Notes: generated by a model not told the origin, from the sequence alone. 64,000 nt of DNA from Molossus alvarezi (GCA_037176705.1 CM073887.1:62767001-62831000); one strand, 5' to 3'. Positions 31,901 through 37,440 are shown, numbered from the stretch's first letter. Numbers and translations are program-made.

Positions 31901-33881
31901 ACAAGTGTCCCCCATGCTGCTGCATATAGGGAATTCTCCCATTGTTACCCTGAACCCAACATTCCAGCCATTGGGGCTCATGGTTCATGGGCTGAGTGGG
32001 GACAGAGCAGCATTGCTGGTCACCATGGAGTTGGGTATGGGTGTTTATGGCCCCCAGAAGCTCTCCCTCAGCTCATCCTGAGAATTTGGATGGGGAGACA
32101 GTGCTGTGCAGTAGCGTGGAGTCAGGGTTGGAGGATTAACATGGCATCCTGGCATCCCCCCAGTCCCACATGTCTGGGGTGACCTCCCATAAGAATGGGC
32201 TCCATGGGAAAAAAAAAGAATGGGTTCCTCCCTCTGTCCATTCAGCCCTCATCACTTACACTGGGCAAACTGCTGCCTCTTCCCTGGCCCTGGGACCCCA
32301 GAATCTGACTTTCTAATTGGCTTCTGATCTGGGTCCAGAGCTGACTACTGCCAGTGCCTTCTTCTCTGGTTAGAATAACATTACAGAGTTGCCCTGGCAG
32401 CTGTGCCCCACACAGAGCCAAAGAGTGGAGGCAATTTATTTTTCCCCAAGGTGGTCAAAGAGTACTTTCACGGAAGGGCACGAGTTGGGCTCTGAAGTAG
32501 GAGAGGGAGTCTGCCAGGCAGCAGGAAGAAGGCGTAGTCTGGGCTAGGTATAGCAGGTGGGGCCTTAGTTGTCCCTGCTGCCTCCCCCACTCCCTGGCTG
32601 CTCTTGGTTGACAGGAGAGTAACAACATGGTGGTGCCCGCCATGCAGCTGGCCAGCAAGATCCCGGACATGTCGGTGCAGTTGTGGTCATCAGCCCTGCT
32701 GAGAGGTGAGTATGGCAGCTGGCCCTTCCCAGAGATCAGAGATACTGAGTAAGCCCTGCTTGGCCTTTGCTCAGAGTGGCCTCTACGGGCCACAACCCCA
32801 GTTCTAGCACATTCTCAGGCTTTTGGGATGCCATTTGAGGGCAGTGGGCACTGAGCTTGGTCATGGTTGTCAGCTCAACACAGGATCTGGTTTAGTGTCT
32901 CCCACACCTGCAAGGCTGATTCTTGGCATCTAGGTGAAGACTTGGGCTGTGAGCCTTGGTGCCCGGCCTCATCCCGTCGGGTAGGACTGGCTGGGGTGCT
33001 CTGGGTGCAGGGTGGGCGCTCATCAGGTGGCAGTGCTGTTATAGCTGCTCCCCCATTTTTAGAGACTTGCCCTGGGCCCTGAGGGCAAGTCTCTATAAAT
33101 GGGGGGAGGCTGGGTTCTGTGCATTTGTTCAGTTCTCCTGCCTTAGAAGTGTGTATTGGCTCCTATGTGCCCAGGGTCTCTGTTGCCCAACCAGTCTCTG
33201 TATCTGCCTCCGTGGGCCCCACTGCTTACCCATGCTAAGGACACAACTCAGAAATTCAGGAGGGCACGTGTGAGGGCTGCTGACAGGTGGGCTTGGCTGA
33301 CCCCAAGACAGGGCTCAAGGCAGGTGACTTGCCAGGTACACAGGAACCCATTGGTGGAGCCTGGGTTTGACCTTAGGGCTCTACCTACACCCAAGAGGAG
33401 GGCATGGTGGTGGTGTCAGGGCAAGGCAGGCTCACCCCATGTGTGTCTTACCCTCAGACCTGAACAAGGCCTGCGGGAACGCCATGGATGCCCATGAAGC
33501 CGCCCAGATGCACCAGAACTTCTCTCAGCAGCTGCTCCAGGACCACATCGAGGCCTGCAGCCTCCCTGAGCATAACCTTATCACGGTATAGGCGCGAGTT
33601 GTGGGGAGACAGAGTGGGGGTGCTGGTTGGCTCCTCAGGACTGGCTCACCTGGCCTGCAGCCCTTCAGGGTGTGGGGCACACTTTCTGAGGAGGAAGTAC
33701 ATGCTTGGCTGCCATCTCCCTGTATCTCTCCAGCAATCCCTAGTCTCAGGAGCCCCTCAGATGTGAGAAATGGCACTAGTCACTTATGTGTTCTCTCCTT
33801 CCACAGTGGACAGATGGCCCGCCACCCGTGCAGTTCCAAGCTCAGAATGGACCCAACACCAGCCTGGCCAGCCTCCTGTGA
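1..33881 (+). CDS. MAU2: MAU2 cohesin-loading factor, 19 exon segments, 5' partial
   Basis: MAU2 (SCC4) forms the cohesin loader with NIPBL (SCC2). It is a helical TPR-like superhelix that wraps the NIPBL N-terminus and helps load cohesin on chromatin in the nucleus. Nineteen exon segments were found by matching the translated sequence to my memory of vertebrate MAU2. Every border is GT-AG and every phase closes, giving 559 codons and a stop at 33879-33881. The human protein is 613 residues as I recall, so about 54 N-terminal residues, including the Ala/Gln-rich start, lie left of the window. Landmarks are [10 protein letters not shown] in exon 1, [17 protein letters not shown] in exon 5, [16 protein letters not shown] in exon 8 and the C-terminus PNTSLASLL. 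No stop or frameshift breaks the reading frame. Residue numbers in the exon entries assume human numbering. Identification is from memory, not a search, but the match is continuous over the whole length. Confidence 0.97.
1141..1312 (+). mobile_element. SINE, VES-related type B (TAAAATCAATAAA-like tail)
   Basis: Head GCCCTGGCCTGTGTGGCT, then a CT-rich middle and a tail ending CTCTAAAATTAATAAAAA. Diverged copy. Confidence 0.8.
1334..1592 (+). mobile_element. SINE, VES type A
   Basis: tRNA-like head, AGATAAATGC linker, A-run, and the tail hairpin TCCTCAGGTGAGGA just before the final A tail. The A-run lies on both sides of the hairpin. Confidence 0.85.
1597..1793 (-). mobile_element. SINE, VES-related type B
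   Basis: Reverse copy: ATTGATTTTAG, purine-rich tract, GAACATCGATTG, then the tRNA-like B and A boxes ending at CCAGCTGAGC. Confidence 0.8.
1860..2270 (-). repeat. MIR-like ancient SINE split by a VES insertion
   Basis: 1862-1946 (AAATAAAGTGATTTGGCC...) and 2213-2270 (TTGGGTTCAAACCTAGGCTC) read together as the reverse of a MIR core and head. The VES at 1947-2212 sits between them. Confidence 0.55.
1947..2212 (+). mobile_element. SINE, VES type A, in an old MIR
   Basis: Full-length copy ending ATGTCCTTGGGTGAGGATCA. The TSD AACAAAATTGAGTTCA (1931-1946) recurs at 2213-2228 with one mismatch. Confidence 0.9.
2318..2420 (+). repeat. Ancient interspersed repeat fragment
   Basis: Resembles the mammalian 'ggcactgttctaggtgctggggata ... 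ccctgcc' type of old repeat, at TCTTCTGGATGCTGAGGATC and GCCCCTGCCCACATAAGC. The family is not assigned. Confidence 0.4.
2801..3034 (-). mobile_element. SINE, VES type A
   Basis: Poly-T, diverged tail (TTCTCACTGGACATTTTTCC), purine tract and tRNA-like head ending AACCGGCCAGGGC. TSD TCCTTTTCTCT lies on both sides. Confidence 0.9.
3240..3704 (-). mobile_element. SINE, type B, interrupted by a VES
   Basis: The body at 3493-3704 (ATTGATTTTAGAGAGAGAGG to ACACCGGCTGGGT) has its tail split by the + strand VES at 3264-3490. Confidence 0.8.
3264..3490 (+). mobile_element. SINE, VES type A, nested
   Basis: Young copy (CGGTCCAGAGAGACCCGGGT, linker CTGTACAAAAAATGG) that inserted into the T-rich tail of the reverse type B copy. 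It ends in the A-run without the usual hairpin. Confidence 0.88.
3706..3879 (-). mobile_element. SINE, type C (older, MEG-like)
   Basis: Marked by TTTGTTGTTTCACTTATTTA, GCATTCATTGGTTGATTT and head AACTACCCGGCCAGGG. This layout differs from VES types A and B and looks older. Confidence 0.7.
4110..4351 (-). mobile_element. SINE, VES type A
   Basis: Tail AATCCTCACCTGAGGACATT, linker TTTTTTGTACAGATAG, head AAACCGGCCAGTGC. TSD TGATCTCTTTTT lies on both sides. Confidence 0.92.
4480..4731 (+). mobile_element. SINE, VES type A, older subtype
   Basis: Head GGCCCTGGCTGGTTTGGCTC, internal GGTTGCAGGTTCGATCCCCA, tail ATCTTTGGGTGAGGATTAAT. Shares the type A end but has an older, more tRNA-like middle. 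Confidence 0.85.
4783..4971 (-). mobile_element. SINE, type C
   Basis: ATTTGTTGTTCCATTTATGC, CATTTATTGGTTGATTCATG and head CTACCCAGCCAGGGC. Confidence 0.75.
5211..5441 (-). mobile_element. SINE, VES type A, left member of a nested cluster
   Basis: Poly-T, TTCTCACCCTAGGACA tail, linker CTTATCTTCAGATAG and a degraded head (CCAAACTGGGTGGGGG). It lies in the tail of the outermost cluster member, between the TSD copies at 5197 and 6212. Confidence 0.8.
5484..6016 (-). mobile_element. SINE, VES type A, middle member, split
   Basis: Tail and purine tract at 5484-5590, head at 5854-6016 (AAACCGGCCAGGGC). The sequence GAAACATCGACGTG occurs at both inner edges (5579 and 5853 regions), the TSD of the inner copy. 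Confidence 0.8.
5591..5850 (+). mobile_element. SINE, VES type A, innermost copy
   Basis: Complete + strand copy (GCCCTGGCCGGTTTGGCTCA to TCCTCCGGTGAGGATT plus A tail) inserted in opposite orientation into the middle copy. Confidence 0.92.
6828..7022 (+). mobile_element. SINE, type B, nested
   Basis: GCCTGGCCGATGTGGCTCAG to CTCTAAAATCAATAAAG. The target AATAGTTTATTGA is repeated on both sides (6811 and 7024 regions). It lies in the T-rich tail of the reverse type B copy at 7038-7252. Confidence 0.82.
7038..7252 (-). mobile_element. SINE, type B
   Basis: Poly-T, TAGATAGAGGGGAAGG and head CCACACTAGTCAGGGC. The flank CAGAAATC appears at both ends of the pair (6788 and 7252 regions). Confidence 0.78.
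7466..7680 (+). mobile_element. SINE, VES type A, 5'-truncated
   Basis: Begins inside the tRNA-like head (GAATGTCGGTCTGCAGACCA), then runs through to TATCCTCAGGTGAGGATT and an A20 tail. The first ~35 bases of the head are missing. Confidence 0.85.
8108..8308 (-). mobile_element. SINE, type B
   Basis: TTTATTGATTTTAGAAAGGA, GAACATCGATTGGCTGCCTC, head AGCCATACCGGCCAGGC. Confidence 0.85.
8562..8740 (-). repeat. MIR fragment
   Basis: TAGATGCCAGACCATGTG, TTATTGGATCCTCAACAAAC, TCACACAGCAGAAAGAGGCA follow the reverse of the MIR consensus (size class, 'cctcacaac', 'gtcacacagc'). Degraded. Confidence 0.6.
9325..9400 (+). repeat. Ancient repeat fragment
   Basis: AGCACCTCCTGTGTGTTGGC and AGGAACTGGGGATACAACAC match the old 'cctactgtgtgccaggcactg...ctggggatac' repeat type. 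The family is not assigned. Confidence 0.4.
10462..10702 (-). mobile_element. SINE, VES type A, TTATCTTCAGATAG linker subtype
   Basis: TGCTCACCTGAGGATATTTT tail, TTATCTTCAGATAGAGTGGG, head AAACCGGCTGGGGC. Confidence 0.88.
10765..11033 (+). mobile_element. SINE, VES type A, young
   Basis: Complete copy with GTAC linker and tail TCCTTGGGTGAGGATA plus A/T-rich tail. Target AAAATTCCAATGGTTCT is repeated at 10747 and 11034 without a mismatch. Confidence 0.94.
11690..11790 (+). repeat. Possible L2 3' fragment
   Basis: AAATGCTACTTTTCCAAGAA and ACTGACACCCCCAGACCCAC resemble the 'caaatgtcacctcctccaagaagccttccctgac' part of L2. Weak. Confidence 0.35.
12134..12151 (+). CDS. MAU2: MAU2 exon 2, 18-nt microexon
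   Basis: Acceptor TTTCAG, six codons W-L-I-S-Q-Q (residues about 93-98), then donor GTATCC. Both phases are 0. The six residues bridge exon 1 (LEKA) and exon 3 (IPQFEDVKF) exactly as in the vertebrate protein, so this is a true constitutive microexon. The donor is weak, with A at -1 and GTATCC. Confidence 0.93.
12536..12601 (+). CDS. MAU2: MAU2 exon 3
   Basis: 22 codons, [20 protein letters not shown] plus QE, residues about 99-120, phase 0 at both ends, donor GTAAGA. Helical TPR-like segment. Confidence 0.95.
12735..12947 (-). mobile_element. SINE, VES-related
   Basis: TTAATTCTCACCCAAGGATA tail, ATTGATTTTAGAGAGAGA, head AGCCACCTGGCCAGGGC. It shares the type A tail and the type B body. Confidence 0.8.
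13047..13258 (-). mobile_element. SINE, VES type A, nested
   Basis: TTTATCTTGAGATAGAGCGG to AGCCATACTGGCCAGGGC. CCAATTATTATT flanks it at 13035 and 13257. Confidence 0.8.
13268..13502 (-). mobile_element. SINE, VES type A, nested
   Basis: AATCCTCACTCGAAGATATT tail, AAATATCTTCAGATAGAGTG linker, head AAACTGGCCAGGGC. Confidence 0.82.
13511..13727 (-). mobile_element. SINE body of the outer split copy
   Basis: Body and head half of the split element described at 13009-13727. It has its own CATCAATGTGAGAGAGACAC segment and a diverged head. Confidence 0.75.
14006..14215 (-). mobile_element. SINE, type B
   Basis: TTTTTACTGATTTCAGAAAG to GAGCTACATCAGCCAGAGC. Old copy, 150 bp upstream of MAU2 exon 4. 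Confidence 0.75.
14371..14466 (+). CDS. MAU2: MAU2 exon 4
   Basis: 32 codons beginning [15 protein letters not shown] and ending HCRLLFQLA, residues about 121-152. Acceptor TTTCAG, donor GTGAGT, phase 0 at both ends. Confidence 0.96.
15603..15858 (+). mobile_element. SINE, VES type A, young
   Basis: Complete copy, GTAC linker, tail TCCTCGGGTAAGGATA. The 20-bp TSD GAAACTCCCACAGACACTTG is perfect (15583-15602 and 15859-15878). Confidence 0.95.
16216..16310 (+). CDS. MAU2: MAU2 exon 5
   Basis: 95 nt coding residues about 153-183 plus two bases of Arg184. Contains [20 protein letters not shown]. Donor GTAGGC is non-optimal. The next intron (16311-21482) carries the large SINE/HAL1 composite. 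Confidence 0.95.
16748..17003 (+). mobile_element. SINE, type B, with expanded CT tract
   Basis: GGCAGGTGTGGCTCGGTTGG head, GGGTTCGATCCCTGGTCGGG, then about 110 bp of almost pure CT repeats (16884-16990) before an A-rich end. Confidence 0.72.
16884..16990 (+). repeat. CT-rich microsatellite
   Basis: Interrupted (TC)n grown from the pyrimidine tract of the SINE. Confidence 0.9.
17033..17196 (+). mobile_element. SINE, type C
   Basis: CCATAGCTCAGTTGATTAGA head, AATCAACCAGTGAATGCATA middle, CTCTAAAATCAATTTAAAAA tail. Confidence 0.72.
17945..18045 (+). repeat. MIR-like fragment
   Basis: CTCTGTGACTGACCTTGCCA and TCTCCTCACTTGTAAAACGG recall the MIR 'ctgtgtgaccttgggca ... cctcatctgtaaaatgg' core. 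Confidence 0.5.
18297..18503 (+). mobile_element. SINE, VES type A, host of the HAL1 insertion
   Basis: Head TCCCTGACTGGTTCTGCTCA, tail interrupted after TCCTTGGGTAAGGATTT by HAL1. The remaining tail lies at 20663-20693. AAATTTAGCCTTGCT (18282-18296) and AAATTTAGCCCTGCT (20934-20948) are its TSDs. Confidence 0.85.
18504..20662 (-). mobile_element. HAL1-like ORF1-only L1, full length
   Basis: A 2.16-kb L1-type element read on the - strand. The 5' end has AAGATGGCAGC as in L1 5' UTRs. A roughly 860-bp 5' UTR is followed by a broken ORF1 and then directly by an L1 3' UTR (G-rich tract, AACATCTGTAATAC) and an A-rich tail. The 3.8-kb ORF2 is absent. TSDs TCCTTGGGTAAGGATTT (18487-18503) and TCCTTGGGTAAAGATTT (20663-20679) show a complete insertion by target-primed reverse transcription. 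ORF1-only L1 derivatives are known as HAL1 (half-L1). An ORF2 deletion private to this copy is the alternative. Confidence 0.82.
18872..19803 (-). pseudogene. L1/HAL1 ORF1p pseudogene
   Basis: ORF1p is the L1 RNA-binding chaperone. The N-terminal part (19803-19435) starts [20 protein letters not shown] and is coiled-coil-like, with leucine/charged heptads ([20 protein letters not shown]). It stops at a TAG at 19437-19435. The RRM-like middle continues in another frame after 19424 ([17 protein letters not shown]), and the C-terminal domain is open again at 19105-18872 ([20 protein letters not shown]). Total span is about 310 codons, the usual ORF1 length, but stops and frameshifts make it inactive. 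Confidence 0.88.
20694..20933 (+). mobile_element. SINE, VES type A, in the remaining tail of the host VES
   Basis: GCCCTGGCTGGTTTGGCTCA to GTCTTCGGGTGAGGATAAAA, with GAAGATAAATGC linker. It lies just downstream of the HAL1 5' end, in the A tail of the VES at 18297. Confidence 0.88.
21483..21510 (+). CDS. MAU2: MAU2 exon 6, 28-nt microexon
   Basis: One base completes Arg184, then nine codons ALFLLSKGM, then donor GTAAGT. The acceptor is TTTTCTAG. Not divisible by three, so skipping would shift the frame. Residues and phases match the vertebrate protein. Confidence 0.94.
21821..21976 (+). CDS. MAU2: MAU2 exon 7
   Basis: 52 codons starting [15 protein letters not shown] and ending [10 protein letters not shown], residues about 194-245. 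Acceptor CCCCAG, donor GTATGT, phase 0 at both ends. Confidence 0.96.
23098..23244 (+). CDS. MAU2: MAU2 exon 8
   Basis: 49 codons, residues about 246-294, including [17 protein letters not shown]. Acceptor CTGCAG, donor GTGAGT. Confidence 0.96.
23327..23417 (+). CDS. MAU2: MAU2 exon 9
   Basis: 30 codons plus one base, residues about 295-325 ([20 protein letters not shown] and the following helix). Only 82 bp separate it from exon 8. Donor GTAAGT splits a Met codon. Confidence 0.96.
23853..24078 (-). mobile_element. SINE, VES type A
   Basis: AATCCTCACCTGAGGATATT tail, ATTAATCATCAGATAGAATG linker, head GCTAAACCAGCCAGGG. Older copy in MAU2 intron 9, one of only two SINEs in 16 kb. Confidence 0.88.
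24351..25098 (+). repeat. Dispersed duplicate pair flanking exon 10
   Basis: About 50 bp starting CTGGGCAACATTAACATTTC at 24351 recurs as CTGGGCAACATCAACATTTC at 25049, roughly 80 percent alike, in introns 9 and 10. Confidence 0.6.
24716..24819 (+). CDS. MAU2: MAU2 exon 10
   Basis: Two bases complete Met325, then 34 codons [20 protein letters not shown] and on to ALQE. Acceptor CTCCAG, donor GTGAGG. Confidence 0.96.
25114..25151 (+). repeat. Tandem duplication of 19 bp
   Basis: CTGCTCCATGTAACCCCTGC is present twice in succession in intron 10. Confidence 0.85.
25398..25475 (+). CDS. MAU2: MAU2 exon 11
   Basis: 26 codons [20 protein letters not shown] plus QLHTLL, residues about 360-385. Acceptor GGCAG, donor GTAAGT. 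Confidence 0.96.
25753..25818 (+). CDS. MAU2: MAU2 exon 12
   Basis: 22 codons beginning [16 protein letters not shown] and ending TTALR, residues about 386-407. Acceptor TTCCAG, donor GTAAGG. Confidence 0.96.
25819..27705 (+). other. MAU2 intron 12, SINE-free
   Basis: 1.9 kb with no recognised repeat. Several frames of about 100 codons occur on both strands, but they lack family resemblance and agree poorly with each other, so I read them as chance frames in GC-rich intron. Confidence 0.6.
27706..27792 (+). CDS. MAU2: MAU2 exon 13
   Basis: 29 codons beginning [17 protein letters not shown] and ending GNRHQEV, residues about 408-436. The donor lies in GTAGTAGGT. The second GT (27793) is chosen because it keeps the Val of HQEV-LYSLLER. 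Using the first GT (27790) would remove that Val in frame. Confidence 0.92.
29118..29167 (+). CDS. MAU2: MAU2 exon 14
   Basis: 16 codons [16 protein letters not shown] plus two bases of Ser453. Acceptor TTTCAG, donor GTAGGT. Confidence 0.95.
29350..29427 (+). CDS. MAU2: MAU2 exon 15
   Basis: Completes Ser453, then [20 protein letters not shown] and RYNEA, plus two bases of Lys479. Acceptor CCCCAG, donor GTGAGT. Confidence 0.96.
29608..29719 (+). CDS. MAU2: MAU2 exon 16
   Basis: Completes Lys479, then 37 codons starting [18 protein letters not shown] and ending FYVLGNHR. The acceptor ATGTAG is weak. A stronger-looking CCGCCAG at 29518 lies 90 bp upstream in the same 180-bp intron but would not give MAU2 sequence. 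Confidence 0.95.
30471..30714 (-). mobile_element. SINE, VES type A, young
   Basis: AATCCTCACCCGAGGATATT tail, TTTTTTATACAGATAG linker, head AAACCGGCCAGGGC. Perfect 15-bp TSD AGCAACAAGAATTTT at 30456 and 30715, in MAU2 intron 16. Confidence 0.95.
31140..31225 (-). repeat. MIR-like fragment
   Basis: ATTACCCCATTTCCAGATAG, GGTTAAGGTCACATAG and CAGACCCAGGCTTAGAACC follow the reverse of the MIR core. Confidence 0.5.
32615..32705 (+). CDS. MAU2: MAU2 exon 17
   Basis: 30 codons beginning [18 protein letters not shown] and ending WSSALLR, plus one base. Acceptor GACAG, donor GTGAGT. Confidence 0.96.
33050..33105. repeat. Near-perfect hairpin (inverted repeat, 24-bp arms)
   Basis: The left arm at 33050-33073 (CCCCCATTTTTAGAGACTTG then CCCT) and right arm at 33082-33105 (AGGGCAAGTCTCTATAAATG then GGGG) pair at 23 of 24 positions, with one T:T mismatch and an 8-base loop, GGGCCCTG. 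It lies in MAU2 intron 17, read on the sense strand. No known repeat was recognised. Confidence 0.9.
33458..33585 (+). CDS. MAU2: MAU2 exon 18
   Basis: Completes Asp547, then 42 codons beginning [18 protein letters not shown] and ending LPEHNLIT. Acceptor CCTCAG. The donor GTATAG is poor and contains an in-frame TAG. Confidence 0.95.
33807..33881 (+). CDS. MAU2: MAU2 exon 19, coding part
   Basis: 24 codons beginning [16 protein letters not shown] and ending SLASLL, then TGA at 33879-33881. Acceptor CCACAG. This is the conserved C-terminus of MAU2. Confidence 0.96.
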   Translation, partial: WTDGPPPVQFQAQNGPNTSLASLL

Positions 33882-34565
33882 GACCCCTGGAGGGGACCAC
33901 CCAGCTTCTCAAGGCCTCTGTGGGGCCTACTATGTTTCTGACTTCCACCCAGATGGCACTTGTGCTTTCCTCGGAGGCATGCTGGCATGGTGTCCCCGGG
34001 CTTCTATCCCAACTGTCTCCAGAGCTTCCAAGTCCCCAGGGAGTGTGCAGGGCCAATTGTTACCCTCCCAGGAAGGGATGGCCAGCTTTACCGCTGTGAA
34101 TCAGGACCCCGGTGCTGAGGCTTGCAGGTGGAATGTTGGAGCCGACTTTCCAGAGCCATCCTTTAAAGTGGACTTGAACTGCCAATCCTACTACAAGTCT
34201 GAATCACGCCTTCTGGACCGTATCTGGACAGGGAGTGCTGGGGTGGGCAGCACCACTGGGGAATTGCCACGTGACTTCCATCGTCTGGACTTCTGTGCCA
34301 GGTTGGAGTGTTTCCTCTGCTGTCATGGCAGCTTCCAGAGCTCAGAGGCAAGATACCAGTTTCTGGCCCAAAATTGGAAGGAAGAAGTGATGACGCACAT
34401 CAGGGACAAAAATGTGTGTCCTGCTACAACACTTTTCCCAGCTTGCCTTTCTCTCCAGCGTCCATCCTTCTGACAGCTAGGGCCTCTAGTTAGGGTCCCT
34501 GGGGACCCAGGAACTCGCCTTCCAAACGTCTGTACCTTGGTTGGATCATTATCTGGCCATGAGGG

Positions 34566-34700
34566 TGCACATGCTGTAGACATGGGTGTGCATGTGTGTG
34601 CATATGCTATAGACACAGGTATATGTGTGTGTACTTGTAGACATGGGTGTACATGGGTGTGTGTGTGTGTGCTGTAGACACAGGTACGCATGTGTGGTAA
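34566..34700 (+). repeat. Short minisatellite / TG-rich array in the 3' UTR
   Basis: About four degenerate units of TGCTGTAGACATGGGTGTG type (GCTGTAGACA, GCTATAGACA, CTTGTAGACA, GCTGTAGACA), separated by TG/CATG runs. Confidence 0.8.
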
Positions 34701-35864
34701 TTCTCAGAGCTGAGACTCCTGTGTTTGCACCAATTGCCTTTCCCCATCAGTTTCTATATTGTGGGGTAGGAAGCAGGGGGTAGGGGAGAGGACCCTCCTC
34801 AGCCCAACTCAGGGTGCTGAATGAAGGGGCTAGGGCAGTTCTGCGGCATGTTTGCAGAGGATATTTGCAGGCATCTGGAGCTCAGCCAACCCTGCCCTTG
34901 TGAGGGAGGAGGAGGAGACCTACACTTCCTTGGGTCTTGGGACAGTGTTGAAACCTCTTCCCAAGCTGGAGCCCCACCCCCACCCCCAGAAGGTTCTGCC
35001 TGGCCCAGACAGTGTGTTTAGTTCTGTGCTCCTCTTGGATAGTCTAGGAGATTCCCCAGTGGTGATGGTGGGACTGGGGGCAGTTGAAGCAGCTGCCCCC
35101 TCCAGCTTCTGGCACCTGGGAGCAGCTCCCTAATGGGGTGGTGAGTGGTCTGGTCAGGGTGGCTTATTGGCTTGAGTCTCATTCCCCTTGTACTGTGAAG
35201 GTTGCTTCTTGAAACCTCTGTCTAAGATGGAAGGAACATTGGTATCTGGTATCACTCAGGTAGCTACTTAGGCACAGAGCCTGGGTGTGCCTTAGCCATA
35301 AGCCAGACTGTCACCAGATCACTTGGCACTGGGGCACTTCTTACCAGGCCTGTGGCAGTGCCCTGCTGCCCATTTGGGGGCCAGTGACAGGTGTGCAGGT
35401 GAGCCACCAGTCAGAGGGGCAGGCCAGCCAGCGCTTGTAAGAGGACCCACCATCCCTGTCACCCAGGACGACCTGGCCCTGTCCTGTGCTGCCCAGGGTT
35501 GCCCCTTCTGCTGACACACCTGAGCCTGTGAGGCCTGTGGAGGAAGGTGTAAGCCCAGCCACAAGCTGTCCCCGTTCTGTCTTCCTCCTCCATCAAGGGC
35601 CTTCTTCCACCCAAGGGATGGAGCTGTGCCTACCATCCTGGATCCCACGCTGTCTAACCTCTCCATACCCATGTTCAATTGCGCTGCACATGTTTGTCTC
35701 TGTGTATTTATTTAAGCCTTTCTTTGCTTCTAGGGCATTTTGTATGTAGAGAAGTTGAAATGAGAACCTCAAAACGTAATGTCTGCCCTGATGTTAAAGT
35801 GCTTTTAGTGACCACTCTGTTATCTATATATGTGTAAGGTTAAGGATAAGTTCTTAAGTTTACA

Positions 35865-35870
35865 ATTAAA
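35865..35870 (+). terminator. Candidate MAU2 polyadenylation signal ATTAAA
   Basis: ATTAAA in an A/T-rich setting about 2 kb after the stop codon. Cleavage would fall near 35885. It is the common single-base variant of AATAAA. Confidence 0.5.
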
Positions 35871-35890
35871 AATTCAGTACTCGATATTTA

Positions 35891-37010
35891 ATATTCCACT
35901 CTAGCTTTATGGAATCCAAACTGTGTGTATGGTTTTGAACCTCCCCTTTACTACAGCATCTACCAATTACATCAGGCTGTCATACATATCTTTCTGTGAG
36001 TCCACATTCAGTGCCTCACAATTTCTCACTCAATCATAAGAATTTAACAGCAAACAAGACACCAGGGAGATGTTACACAAGTGTCATATAGCTAAGAGTT
36101 TAGAAAAAAAAGCAGATAAAAACTCCAAACTCTTCAACTTACAGGGCACGTAGTAGTAACAAAAGGATTCTTGTTGACAGGTCAATTGCTGAAAATTAAT
36201 TAGACCCCTCATGTGCTCTGCCCACCTCTTCCTGTTAGCAGAAGTGGCCCTGGGCCTGCAGGTCTGGGGTGCTAGTCCTGGAGGTGCCCCCGGTTTCCAT
36301 GAAAAAAGCTGCCTCCTCCTGCAGGTAGCCATGGGCATGGTGAGGGTCCTTTCCCTGGGGTAAGTACTCCCTATTCTACTTACTGGGAGCACAGGCAAGG
36401 AAATTGAGTAAGGTCTGCCTGGAACAGTGGATATGCTTGTGGTTGCATTGTTTGTTTTGTTAAAGGGTTTTTAATAAGTATGTTTGGCATAATGTCTTTT
36501 AACGGGTCTGTAATAATGGTTTTAGCAGCCTGTAACTTCAGCTGGTGCTTTTAATCAGAAAAACAAATTTATAAATGCAAAACATTGTTTAAAAGACATA
36601 ACCATAGTATATAGTTTCTTGTTTGTGGATTTCTTTTTCTTTGTATTCAAAGTAAAATCACTTGGAGTAGCTATTGCTTGCTGTGTCCTTGTCCTGCCTT
36701 CTGCCCTTTTCCTGCGCCACCCCAGAGTAGCTCTTGCCTGCCCCACCCAGCCAGCAAGGCTGTGGGGACTTCTGCTGACCAGGGGTGTGGATGCAGAGCC
36801 CATACTTGAGTCTTCCCCTCTGTTGATGATGTTCCTCTGGTCCATCCCTGCCTGGAGGAGAGGGAACCTCTGAGACATCCCACATAAGGCCTGAAGCACT
36901 GTCTGTTCCTCCTTGGCACTCAACACAGACTTCCTCACATACTTTGGCTAACCTCCATGTTCCTGGGGAGTTCTTTTCAGGTGTTTTATTTCTTTTTATG
37001 TGAAAGACAA
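35891..37010. other. Intergenic stretch after MAU2
   Basis: AT-rich sequence with several T/A runs and no repeat that I recognise. Frames up to 127 codons exist on the - strand at 36555-37020 but have no family resemblance and no supporting signals. Confidence 0.5.
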
Positions 37011-37440
37011 AACTAACCATTTAATACAATTCATTGGTATTAAATATTCACAATGTACAACCAGTACCTCTTTTTGGTTCTAGAACTGTTCCATCACCCC
37101 AAAAAGAGACCCTTGATCTCCTGAGCAGTCACACCCCATTTCCTCTCCCCCATTCCTGGTAACCACTAATCTGCTTTCTGCCTATAGATTTGCTTGTTCT
37201 GGACATTTTGTATAGACAAAATCATACAACATTTGGCCTTTTGTGGTCTGGCTTCCCTCAGCACGTTTTTTAGGTTTATCCATGTTGTAGTGTTAACAGT
37301 GCTTCGTTCCTTTTTATGACTGAATAATAATCCATTGTGTGGGTGGACATTTTGTTCATCTTTCATCCATCAGTGGGTATTTGGCTGCTTTCCCTTTGTG
37401 GTGAGTGTGAGCAGTGTTGCTGTGGGTGTGCTGTATGTTT
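37010..37440 (-). mobile_element. Old L1 3' end (L1M-like), fragment
   Basis: ACCACTAATCTGCTTTCTGC, ATTTGCTTGTTCTGGACATT, AATCATACAACATTTGGCCT and CTGAATAATAATCCATTGTG follow the reverse of the old L1M 3' UTR. 5'-truncated and diverged. Confidence 0.75.

Larger units (their letters stand above)
33882..35890 (+). other. MAU2: Probable MAU2 3' UTR
   Basis: About 2.0 kb between the stop and the first convincing polyadenylation hexamer (ATTAAA, 35865). It has no SINE and no splice signals I trust, and carries a short minisatellite at 34566-34700. The extent is inferred from the hexamer and from the sequence turning AT-rich beyond 35750. Confidence 0.6.

Noticed and set aside
33601..34473. 290-codon + strand open frame
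   Set aside because: It runs through MAU2 intron 18, exon 19 in the wrong frame and the 3' UTR, with no family resemblance. A chance long frame in GC-rich sequence.
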